A stretch of DNA of 32,078 nucleotides from Sutterella sp. (GTDB lineage: Bacteria > Pseudomonadota > Gammaproteobacteria > Burkholderiales > Burkholderiaceae_F). This document shows positions 7,916-14,573 of this stretch, piece after piece. The stretch lies in the NCBI GenBank assembly GCA_020025965.1, contig JAHHRG010000021.1:1-32078 (forward strand), in the 5' to 3' direction. Below the pieces are notes generated by a model. That model had not been told where the DNA came from and made no database searches. It saw nothing but the letters and a program-made list of their open reading frames with translations. Numbering within the stretch: the first letter of the stretch is position 1; each line of letters opens with the position of its first letter. The position numbers and the translations under genes are program-made.

Positions 7916-9286
7916 TTAGCGCACGAATTTCGCGACCGTTTCGACATGAAGGGCTCCCGGAAACAAATCGACCGTGCTGATTTTCTCGATCGTCCAACCA
8001 AGGTCGGTGAGGCGTTTTGCATCGCGTGCGAACGAAACGGGCGAGCAGGAGACGTAAACGAAGCGCGTGAGCGGCAGGGTTGTCAAAAGTGAGGGAACGC
8101 TCGCTTCCATTCCTTTAAAAGCAGGATCCACGATGGCAACGTCAGGTTTTAGACCTTCTTTCATGAGCGAAGGCAACACTTTTTCGACAGATCCCGCATG
8201 AAAGAGTGCATTTTCAATACCGTTGTCACGGGCATTCTGACGTGCGCGTTCAATCGAGGGTTCCACAATGTCAACCCCTACGGCCGAATGAGCCTTGAGT
8301 GCGCCCAGCAGCGTCATCGTGCCGACACCGCAATAGAGGTCCAAAAAGGTTTCGTTAGCGCGAATGTCCGCCCATTGGAGCGCCGTATCGTAGAGACGTG
8401 CCGTCTGCGGCGTATTGACCTGAAGGAAGGTCTCGCTTCGTACCGAGAATTTCAAGGAACCGATCTGAGCGGTGACGGCGGGGCGGCCCGCGAGAAGTGT
8501 TGTTTCGTAGCCCAAAACAGCATTGCCGGGGTTCCCTTGCACATTGACACAGATTCCGGTGAGTGAGAGCTCACTTAACTTGTCGGCAACGCGTTTGAGT
8601 TCGGCGAAAACGCTGTCGGTCAATTTTCTGACGACAATCGTCAGAAGGCTTTCAACACCGGCTTCGCTCTTGCCTTCACGCATGACAAGCGCACGCACGT
8701 CCCCCGTGAGGGTCTTTTCGTCGTAAGGGTGAAGGTTTGTCGTTTCAAGGGCTTCGGCCGTTCGGCGAGCGGCTTCCGGCATCCAGCCGGCCAATTGCGC
8801 ACAGGCGATCGACTCCGGAACCAGATCGTGAGAGCCCTGCGCGAACATCCCGAAGGTCCAACGGCCGTTGCACGCTTGGGGATAGAAGACGGCTTTGTTT
8901 CTAAAGCCCGTGAGTTCTTCGTCGGTCGGACGAATGAGCGGAAGCGGAGTAGGCGCTTTGACGCCGGCTTCAGTAAGCGCATCAGTCAGCAAAGCTTCTT
9001 TCAACGACACCTGACCGTTGTAGCTGATTCGACCGAGCGGGCAACCGCCGCAGGCTGGACGAGCGTCGAGGGCGGGGCAGGGATGCGATTCCCGAACGGC
9101 TGAGGGCTTTTCAACGACAATATTTTGCGCGACCGCTGAGCGCACGCCTTTTCGGGGCGGCTCAACGTCTGCACGAACGGTATCGCCCGGGAGTGCGCCC
9201 GGGACGAAGACACGAAAGCCCTGATGTTCGGCAATCCCCGCACCGCTCGAAGCGATGCCGGTGACGGTAAGAAGCGTTTCTGACAT
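7916..9286 (-). CDS. rlmD: 23S rRNA (uracil-5-)-methyltransferase RlmD
   Basis: The 456-aa product has the RlmD/TrmA-family order. There is an N-terminal TRAM-type RNA-binding stretch (residues ~5-60), cysteines C70, C79 and C82 in HPCPALDARPACGGCPLG for a 4Fe-4S cluster, a SAM-binding motif FLDLYCGVGTMTLLGA around 310, and the catalytic cysteine C414 in FVYVSCSPVSFARD. The enzyme uses SAM to form 5-methyluridine in 23S rRNA (U1939 in E. coli). The catalytic motif reads CSP rather than the commoner CNP, a mild variation. RlmC and RlmCD are close relatives, so the exact target base is inferred. It starts 6 nt after the EFR1 ferredoxin stop codon with no obvious Shine-Dalgarno, so it is likely translationally coupled. 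Confidence 0.88.
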   Translation of the reverse strand: MSETLLTVTGIASSGAGIAEHQGFRVFVPGALPGDTVRADVEPPRKGVRSAVAQNIVVEKPSAVRESHPCPALDARPACGGCPLGRISYNGQVSLKEALLTDALTEAGVKAPTPLPLIRPTDEELTGFRNKAVFYPQACNGRWTFGMFAQGSHDLVPESIACAQLAGWMPEAARRTAEALETTNLHPYDEKTLTGDVRALVMREGKSEAGVESLLTIVVRKLTDSVFAELKRVADKLSELSLTGICVNVQGNPGNAVLGYETTLLAGRPAVTAQIGSLKFSVRSETFLQVNTPQTARLYDTALQWADIRANETFLDLYCGVGTMTLLGALKAHSAVGVDIVEPSIERARQNARDNGIENALFHAGSVEKVLPSLMKEGLKPDVAIVDPAFKGMEASVPSLLTTLPLTRFVYVSCSPVSFARDAKRLTDLGWTIEKISTVDLFPGALHVETVAKFVR

Positions 9287-9292
9287 GAAATA

Positions 9293-10087
9293 TTAAAGAA
9301 GAATGGTCGGATTCTTGCGTTCGGCGTTAGCGGCCGCCATCGTGGCCAGCTTCTTGCTCATCATCTCTTGAAGCGGTGAAGGGAAGTGGCGTTCATGATC
9401 GGGACAGGCCGCAATGCAGGCAAAGCAGCCGATGCATTTCGACGGTTCGGTGGCCGTAAAGGACTGCGGATCGATGATATCGACCGGACAGACATCAGCA
9501 CACATGCTGCAGTGACGGCAACCGTCAGGCGGCACGGGAGCCGTAGGAACGCCGGGATAGGGACGATAGTCGCCTTCGCCAGGAACGGTCAAAAGGATAT
9601 CGGCAATCGATTCGGCTTGCAAGACTTTTTGTAGGGCGGCTTCAGCAAAGGCCGCAATGGTTTTGCGGTCTTCGAGATCCGGCCGTCCTGCTGCCAAGGT
9701 CGGAATCTGATTGTGTTCGGAAATGAAAGCGGCACCGGCAACGGTATTGAAGCCCGACGCAGTGAGAACATCTGAAAGTTCTCGAAGCGCGTCTTCATAT
9801 TGACGGTTCCCGTAAATCACGACGGGAACGGCTGCCGCGCCGTTTCCTTTGAGTTGCGGCAGTGCTTGCAAAGGCAGCGGGACGCGGCCGAAATAGACGG
9901 GGCACACGACGAAAACAAGTTCGTCTGAGGCAAACTCGCGCGGCGTTTCACGAGCCTCTTTACCGGTGATGTTGGTATTGACAATTGGCTTCTTCGTCGG
10001 GCGAAGCCCTTCAGTCAGATAGCGTGAAACGCGGCGAGAATGGCCCGTCGGTGAAAAGAACAGAACGGAAATGCGGGAAATTTCCAT
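9293..10087 (-). CDS. EFR1 family ferredoxin (flavodoxin-like domain plus 2x[4Fe-4S])
   Basis: The 264-aa product joins an N-terminal flavodoxin-like domain (ISVLFFSPTGHSRRVSRYL, FMN-binding-loop-like; YFGRVPLPL; VVIYGNRQYEDALREL) to a C-terminal bacterial ferredoxin domain. That domain has two cluster motifs, CRHCSMCADVCPVDII (~190-205) and CIGCFACIAACP (~217-228). This matches the EFR1 family, soluble electron carriers of unsettled partner specificity found mainly in anaerobes, and supports an anaerobic lifestyle. GAGG 6 nt before the ATG supports the start. It is the first gene of a two-gene operon with rlmD, which also contains an Fe-S cluster. Confidence 0.9.
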   Translation of the reverse strand: MEISRISVLFFSPTGHSRRVSRYLTEGLRPTKKPIVNTNITGKEARETPREFASDELVFVVCPVYFGRVPLPLQALPQLKGNGAAAVPVVIYGNRQYEDALRELSDVLTASGFNTVAGAAFISEHNQIPTLAAGRPDLEDRKTIAAFAEAALQKVLQAESIADILLTVPGEGDYRPYPGVPTAPVPPDGCRHCSMCADVCPVDIIDPQSFTATEPSKCIGCFACIAACPDHERHFPSPLQEMMSKKLATMAAANAERKNPTILL

Positions 10088-10110
10088 GGAGAGCCTCTGC
10101 TTGGATGGTG

Positions 10111-10139
10111 TTATTAGGCTGTTGGAGACGTCTTTACAA
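10111..10139 (-). promoter_or_regulatory. Likely promoter of the EFR1-rlmD operon
   Basis: On the minus strand TTGTAA (plus 10134-10139) and TAATAA (plus 10111-10116) are separated by 17 nt, 23 nt upstream of the EFR1 ATG. Each matches sigma70 consensus at 4 of 6 positions. Confidence 0.4.
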
Positions 10140-10484
10140 GTGACAGCTCAAAGGACGCTCGTCTCAATGATAGACGCAGTCAGAATTCGAAGGGGGCCAG
10201 AACTGTCAAACGATCTTTTTGTCGCGAAGGAAATTCAAATGCTTCTCCTTGACACTTGGAGAACTAAAGAGCGTAAGTGAGTACTTCCTACTTTTGTATT
10301 GAAACTAAAAACTCCTTTTTTATCAATGGCTTCGATCGTTTTATGAAAAAGTGTAAAAAAACAATAAAAGCTGTTCGGTCGTGTTTCCCTCTTGGCTAGA
10401 ATCCGCCTCGTTGACCACCCAAGCTGTCCGCCCCATCCGGAAACGAACAACCTGCCTGGCCACGGCGGACGCGACTCTCAGAAA
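10140..10484. other. Divergent intergenic region upstream of the phosphate transporter gene
   Basis: About 345 nt, AT-rich between 10280 and 10380, with no convincing ORF. It should hold the pit promoter: a TAGAAT -10-like hexamer lies at 10397-10402 without a good -35, and a TTGACA hexamer lies at 10249-10254 without a good -10. I see no clear Pho box. Confidence 0.5.
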
Positions 10485-12707
10485 ATGGAAACGTTTATCT
10501 ATTGTGTGTTGGCGCTTCTTTGTGCGCTCGCCGTTATTGATCTTTTTGTGGGTGTCAGTAATGACGCCGTGAACTTTTTGAACTCCGCCGTAGGGAGCCG
10601 TGCCGCTTCCTTCCGCATCATTATGTCGGTGGCCAGTCTCGGTGTGTTACTGGGCGCCACTTTCTCTTCCGGCATGATGGACGTCGCCAAGACCGGCGTT
10701 CTCGTCCCCGAACATTTTACGTTCACTGAAGTTATGATCGTCTTTACGGCTGTCATGGTCTGTGACGTTCTGCTTCTCAATACTTTCAATTCTCTCGGGC
10801 TTCCTACATCAACCACCGTTGCCATTGTGTTTGAGCTCTTGGGCGGTGCAACGGCGCTTGCCTGCTATAAGGTTTGGGTGGGCGGCGCCCCCTTGGCCGA
10901 TTTGGGGCTCTATTTGAATTCCGGCAAAGCGCTCGCCATGATCATGGCCATTCTGATGTCGGTGGTGATTGCTTTCTTTGCGGGCCTCATTGTTCAGTAT
11001 CTGCTGCGTCTGGTTTTCTCTTTTAAATACGAAAAGATGTACCGCCGTTTGGGCGGTCTTTACGGCGGGGCATCGATCACTGCGATTTTCTACTTCCTCG
11101 TGATCAAAGAGGCTAACGGCGCTTCCTTTATGCGTCCGGAGTGGATCGACTGGATCAATGCGAACACCGGTACGCTTTTATTCGGATGTTTCGCGATTTT
11201 TGCCGTTCTTTTTCAGCTTCTCATTCTGCTGGCGAACTTCAACGTTTTCCGCATCGTAATTCTCGCGGGCACCTTTGCGTTGGCCTTCGCCTTTGCCGGA
11301 AACGACCTTGTGAACTTCGTAGGTGTGCCTTTGGCGGCGCTTGAGTCCGCACAGATTTTTGCTGCGGTCCCTGGCGCTGATCCCGACGTTTTCACAATGG
11401 AAGCGCTTCGCGCCGACTCGAAAACCCCGACCATTTTCCTTCTCTTGTCGGGTATCGTGATGGTGCTCACCCTCTGGTTCTCGAAGAAAGCCCGTCGCGT
11501 CATTCAAACGTCGATCAGTCTCGCTTCCTCGTCCCGAGGCGGCAAGGAACAGTTCGGCTCTTCGTTGCCCGCCCGAGTGGCCGTTCGCAGCTCTCTCAAA
11601 ATGAGCAAGGTCTTGCATCAGATCATTCCGGAATCGGTCTTCCAGAGCCTAGCCACGCGTTTTGAAAAGAAACCGTTGAAGCCGGGCGAAGTAGAACTTC
11701 CCTTTGACGAAGTGCGTGCGAGCGTGAATCTCGTGTTGGCGGCGGCTTTGATTGCATCTGCGACGAGCCTGAAGCTTCCTTTGTCGACCACCTACGTTAC
11801 CTTTATGGTAGCCATGGGTTCGTCCTTGGCAGACGGTGCTTGGGATCGTGAATCGGCTGTCTATCGAATCTCCGGCGTCTTTACGGTGATTTCCGGTTGG
11901 TTCCTGACTGCTTTTACAGCCTTTACGGCCTGCGCTATTGTCTGCGGCGTTTTCATTCTCTGGGGCAAGCCCGCGATGCTCGCTCTGATGCTTCTGGCGC
12001 TTTTCGTGGTTGTCAAAACCAATTTCTTTGAAAAGGAATCGAGTGAAGAAGCTCGGGAAGAAAACCGACTGCTCAAAAAGGGCGATAAGAAAAGTGTTCG
12101 TGACTTGCTGGACGTGAATGTATCAGCCAACCTCGAAGCGACTTTCTCGCTGTTTACACGCGGTATGACGGCCTTCCTTGCCGAGGACGGTCGTGCACTC
12201 AAAAAATTGAAGGGCGATGCTGCCGTTCTTTTTGACCGCATTACGGTGGGACGAGGCGAGTATTACGAAATGGCTTCGAATTCCCGCGGCAGCAAGGCCG
12301 ATCGGGATGCAAGAAGTTTCTACTATCGATCCTTTACCACGATGAAGGAAGTGAGCCACGGTTTGCGCGATCAGTTGGGGGTTTCGGAAAACTACGTACT
12401 CAACTGTCATTCGCCCTACACCGACCGGATGGCGGCGAATCTGGCCGAGATTGTCCGTGAACTCGACTCGCTTAGAGAAGACTTTGTGGCTACTCGTTGT
12501 ACGGCTGTCTTGGCACGCTTTGATGAAATACAGACCGACTTTATGACGAATTTGTCCGAAGAAGATATTTCACTCAGAAAAAGCGAACTCTATTTGGGCC
12601 AGATTCTTTTTGCCAAGGAATTGGTAACGCGATTCATGATGGTTCGTCTTTTGCAGGCAGAGCTTGATGCGAAGCTTGCTGCCGAAGAAAGTGAAGCGAA
12701 AGTCTGA
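10485..12707 (+). CDS. pit: PiT family inorganic phosphate transporter with C-terminal PhoU-like helical extension
   Basis: The product from ATG 10485 is 740 aa, starting METFIYCVLALLCALAVIDL. The two inverted PiT repeats are visible: GVSNDAVNFLNSAVGSRAAS with LGLPTSTTVAIVFELLG in the first half, AFAGNDLVNFVGVPLAA in the centre, and ATSLKLPLSTTYVTFMVAMG in the second. The GANDxxN-like motifs are the conserved Pi/cation sites of this inner-membrane symporter family. After ~residue 510 a soluble, charged helical region of about 200 residues (SVRDLLDVNVSANLEATFSL to the end) resembles the PhoU-like tail of long-form PiT proteins. The frame is open to 10392, but the first TM starts at METF. The Shine-Dalgarno is poor. 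A terminator follows at 12729. Confidence 0.87.
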   Translation: METFIYCVLALLCALAVIDLFVGVSNDAVNFLNSAVGSRAASFRIIMSVASLGVLLGATFSSGMMDVAKTGVLVPEHFTFTEVMIVFTAVMVCDVLLLNTFNSLGLPTSTTVAIVFELLGGATALACYKVWVGGAPLADLGLYLNSGKALAMIMAILMSVVIAFFAGLIVQYLLRLVFSFKYEKMYRRLGGLYGGASITAIFYFLVIKEANGASFMRPEWIDWINANTGTLLFGCFAIFAVLFQLLILLANFNVFRIVILAGTFALAFAFAGNDLVNFVGVPLAALESAQIFAAVPGADPDVFTMEALRADSKTPTIFLLLSGIVMVLTLWFSKKARRVIQTSISLASSSRGGKEQFGSSLPARVAVRSSLKMSKVLHQIIPESVFQSLATRFEKKPLKPGEVELPFDEVRASVNLVLAAALIASATSLKLPLSTTYVTFMVAMGSSLADGAWDRESAVYRISGVFTVISGWFLTAFTAFTACAIVCGVFILWGKPAMLALMLLALFVVVKTNFFEKESSEEAREENRLLKKGDKKSVRDLLDVNVSANLEATFSLFTRGMTAFLAEDGRALKKLKGDAAVLFDRITVGRGEYYEMASNSRGSKADRDARSFYYRSFTTMKEVSHGLRDQLGVSENYVLNCHSPYTDRMAANLAEIVRELDSLREDFVATRCTAVLARFDEIQTDFMTNLSEEDISLRKSELYLGQILFAKELVTRFMMVRLLQAELDAKLAAEESEAKV

Positions 12708-12728
12708 ACATCATCGCGTTTGAGATGA

Positions 12729-12769
12729 AAAAAGAATGCCTCGGGAATTGTGATTCGCTGAGGCATTTT
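12729..12769 (+). terminator. Terminator after pit, left twin of the pair bracketing the CRISPR module
   Basis: AATGCCTC ... GAGGCATTTT forms an 8-bp stem followed by T4, 27 nt after the pit stop. Its left arm and loop start, AATGCCTCGGGAA, recur exactly in the terminator at 18446-18481. Confidence 0.85.
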
Positions 12770-12878
12770 CATTGGAAGGGACGGAATATGACCATCAGAC
12801 CAAACTGATGAATTCTGATCTGGCATATAACGGCTAGCCATAAGAAATATCGAAAAAACTAGACGTCTCAGTTCGCGC

Positions 12879-13293
12879 AGTCCGAAACCCTATCAATTCT
12901 GGGCGATAGTCGGCCTCGAAGCCTTGAAAACCCTATCAATTCTGGGAATGCCCTGCTTGTCTGTGCCTTGAAAACCCTATCAATTCTGGGTAGAAACCGA
13001 AGTCGGATCCTTGAAAACCCTATCAATTCTGGGCGACAGAAGGTGTTCGGCGGCCTTGAAAACCCTATCAATTCTGGGCTGATCGGTGGGAACGATCCTT
13101 GAAAACCCTATCAATTCTGGGAAACACACACGGCCAACTCCTTGAAAACCCTATCAATTCTGGGGTAGCGAGACAATCGTGCCCTTGAAAACCCTATCAA
13201 TTCTGGGTCATAACCAAAAATAATGCCTTGAAAACCCTATCAATTCTGGGTTTGATTAGCATCCAAAACCTTGAAAACCCTATCAATTCTGGG
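12879..13293 (-). CRISPR. Type V-C CRISPR array, 10 repeats of 25 nt with 9 short spacers
   Basis: The plus-strand repeat begins CCTTGAAAACCC and ends TATCAATTCTGGG, 25 nt in all. Repeats 2-10 (12922, 12966, 13009, 13054, 13097, 13140, 13183, 13226, 13269) are identical. Repeat 1 (12879-12903) has lost its first 6 bases. Spacers are 18, 19, 18, 20, 18, 18, 18, 18 and 18 nt, giving a 43-nt period, far shorter than most CRISPR spacers but matching what is known for type V-C. The degenerate repeat on the left and the AT-rich leader-like flank on the right suggest leftward growth and transcription (minus strand). The minus-strand repeat then starts CCCAGAATTG, can form a short CCC/GGG stem, and ends TTTTCAAGG next to the spacer, resembling Cas12d repeats. 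Orientation is an inference. Confidence 0.97.
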
Positions 13294-13322
13294 AGTCTAA
13301 TGGATAATTTCATGTTTTTCAA
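13294..13322 (-). promoter_or_regulatory. Candidate leader promoter for the CRISPR array
   Basis: On the minus strand TTGAAA (plus 13317-13322) and TAGACT (plus 13294-13299) are separated by 17 nt, a fair sigma70 promoter whose -10 abuts the first intact repeat. Transcription would start inside that repeat. Confidence 0.45.
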
Positions 13323-13355
13323 GAGAAAAATGGCATTAGATCTTCTTAAAACCTT

Positions 13356-13377
13356 TTGATAAAATAGAGAATATCAA
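13356..13377 (+). promoter_or_regulatory. cas1 promoter with extended -10 and inverted repeat
   Basis: TGATAAAAT (13357-13365) is a good extended -10 about 33 nt before the cas1 ATG. It lies in an inverted repeat TTGATA-10 nt-TATCAA (13356-13361 and 13372-13377). The same hexamers occur in the core of the CRISPR repeat. The function of the inverted repeat is unknown. Confidence 0.5.
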
Positions 13378-13397
13378 TAGAGGATTTCTTTTTTGAT

Positions 13398-14444
13398 ATG
13401 ACAGAAGCTCGTGAAATAACCGATAATCAGGATCTTGATTTTGTCTGGACGTGGAAAAGTAATTCACGTAGCTCAAAGGTCAGCTTATGGTTGCCGTACT
13501 TTAGCGAAGCAAAGAAGATACCCAGAACGAAAAAATGGCACGTTGCTTATAACGGCGGAGCGCTGTTGGTTGACCTTGATCGAATCGACTTCATTATGTT
13601 TTATGGAGCGACAGGCGATCTTTCTTTGGAATTTTTAGACGCTCTTTCTCAACATAGAATTTCTCTGATGATTCATCGGCGCAATCAGCGATATCCCTAT
13701 GTTTTTCATCCGTCAGTCATTGGGGACGATGTCGACGTTTTGTCCAAGCAAATCCTTATTCGTGAACATCAGCAAAAACGAGTGTATATTGCAAGAACCT
13801 TAATTCGCGAACGATTGTCCCGTTTTTCACCAGTCTTTGAAGTTTCGCCCATTTATTTAAAGCGACTATCTTCTGCAAAAAACATTGCTGATGTTCGAGT
13901 TATCGAAGCAGATATGACAGCGAAATATTGGACGCGTTGGTTTAGCGAGCTTGGTGCAGATGATGAAACTCGCCGAGGCGGAGGGCCGATTGCGGCGGCT
14001 TTGGATGCCGGATCCAAATTCCTTTTCGGCGTTATTTTGCGTTGGGTACTCTTTCATAAATTGTCGCCCTGTCACGGTTTCTTGCATGAACCTACGTCTT
14101 ATCCGTCACTGATTTACGACTTGATGGAACCTTATCGTTATCTAGTCGAAGTCAGTGTTACAGAGGCGGTGAAGAGTTCCGGAACTGCCAATGCCGACGA
14201 GAAAAAAATAATTGCGCGAACACTCGCGAATTTGAAGGAGAATTTGGAAGAAGTTGTGTATGTGCCGGCAACGAGACAATACGTCAGAAGAAAGAATCTT
14301 CTTCACGGGATTGTTTTGGCATTGAGAGCCTATTTGCTCAATGAGTCGCTTCGGTTGGTAATCCCGACCGAAGGAAAGAAAAACGGCGGACGACCGCCGA
14401 AAATTGGGTACCGATTACCCGGAGAAACCAAGCAAAAGGAATAG
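13398..14444 (+). CDS. cas1: Cas1 integrase of a type V-C CRISPR system (Cas2-less)
   Basis: The 348-aa product has the Cas1 architecture: an N-terminal beta domain (residues ~40-110, WHVAYNGGALLVDLDRIDFI, HRISLMIHRRNQRYPYVFHP) and a helical catalytic domain. The metal-binding residues are E170 (RVIEADMTAKYW), H230 (CHGFLHEPTSYPS) and D241/E244 (LIYDLMEPYR), equivalent to E141, H208 and D218/D221 of E. coli Cas1. The C-terminal tail is basic (EGKKNGGRPPKIGYRLPGETK). No cas2 or cas4 is found nearby. Type V-C Cas1 is known to act as a Cas2-independent mini-integrase for very short prespacers, in accord with the 18-nt spacers here. AGAGG lies 14 nt before the ATG. The gene is more AT-rich than the flanking chromosome and ends 129 nt before cas12c. 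Confidence 0.96.
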   Translation: MTEAREITDNQDLDFVWTWKSNSRSSKVSLWLPYFSEAKKIPRTKKWHVAYNGGALLVDLDRIDFIMFYGATGDLSLEFLDALSQHRISLMIHRRNQRYPYVFHPSVIGDDVDVLSKQILIREHQQKRVYIARTLIRERLSRFSPVFEVSPIYLKRLSSAKNIADVRVIEADMTAKYWTRWFSELGADDETRRGGGPIAAALDAGSKFLFGVILRWVLFHKLSPCHGFLHEPTSYPSLIYDLMEPYRYLVEVSVTEAVKSSGTANADEKKIIARTLANLKENLEEVVYVPATRQYVRRKNLLHGIVLALRAYLLNESLRLVIPTEGKKNGGRPPKIGYRLPGETKQKE

Positions 14445-14540
14445 GGGGCATCTTGATAGGCATCGGCCCCCCGGCGATGCCCAACCGACCAAGGAAAGGA
14501 GGCCTGCAAGCAGGCGGTCCGGAAGTCGGAAGGGGTTTAA
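14445..14540 (+). ncRNA. Candidate scoutRNA/tracrRNA between cas1 and cas12c
   Basis: This GC-rich stretch lies between two AT-richer cas genes and folds strongly as plus-strand RNA. GGGCATC (14446-14452) and GGCATCG (14459-14465) both can pair with the single CGATGCCC (14475-14482), giving two exclusive hairpins. CCGAC (14485-14489)/GTCGG (14525-14529) encloses a GCCTG-CAAG-CAGGC hairpin (14502-14515). TTGATAGG at 14453-14460 is identical to 8 nt of the minus-strand repeat, hence complementary to a plus-strand repeat; CUUGA within it can also pair with UCAAG near the 3' end of a minus-strand crRNA. Cas12c and Cas12d need a short-complementarity scoutRNA, so a cognate RNA must exist and this is the best place seen. 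Strand, ends and expression are not determined. Confidence 0.45.
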
Positions 14541-14562
14541 CAGAATTTTAGCAAAAAAAACG

Positions 14563-14570
14563 GAAGGAAG
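14563..14570 (+). promoter_or_regulatory. Ribosome-binding site of cas12c
   Basis: AAGGAAG within CGGAAGGAAG lies a few nt before the ATG at 14574 and fixes the start. A preceding A8 run (14552-14559) is a T-run on the minus strand only. Confidence 0.7.
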
Positions 14571-14573
14571 AAA

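Noticed and set aside
12773..12878. Left-side leader for the CRISPR array
   Set aside because: The adjoining repeat is the degenerate one and there is no good promoter reading right; the right flank fits a leader better, although direction still needs RNA data.
12868..13071. 67-aa minus-strand frame with repeated IGFSR motifs
   Set aside because: It is the translation of CRISPR repeats and spacers, not a repeat protein.
14445..14573. Hidden cas2 or cas4 in the cas gaps
   Set aside because: The gap between cas1 and cas12c is only 129 nt and non-coding, and no Cas2- or Cas4-like frame is present up to the flanking terminators.
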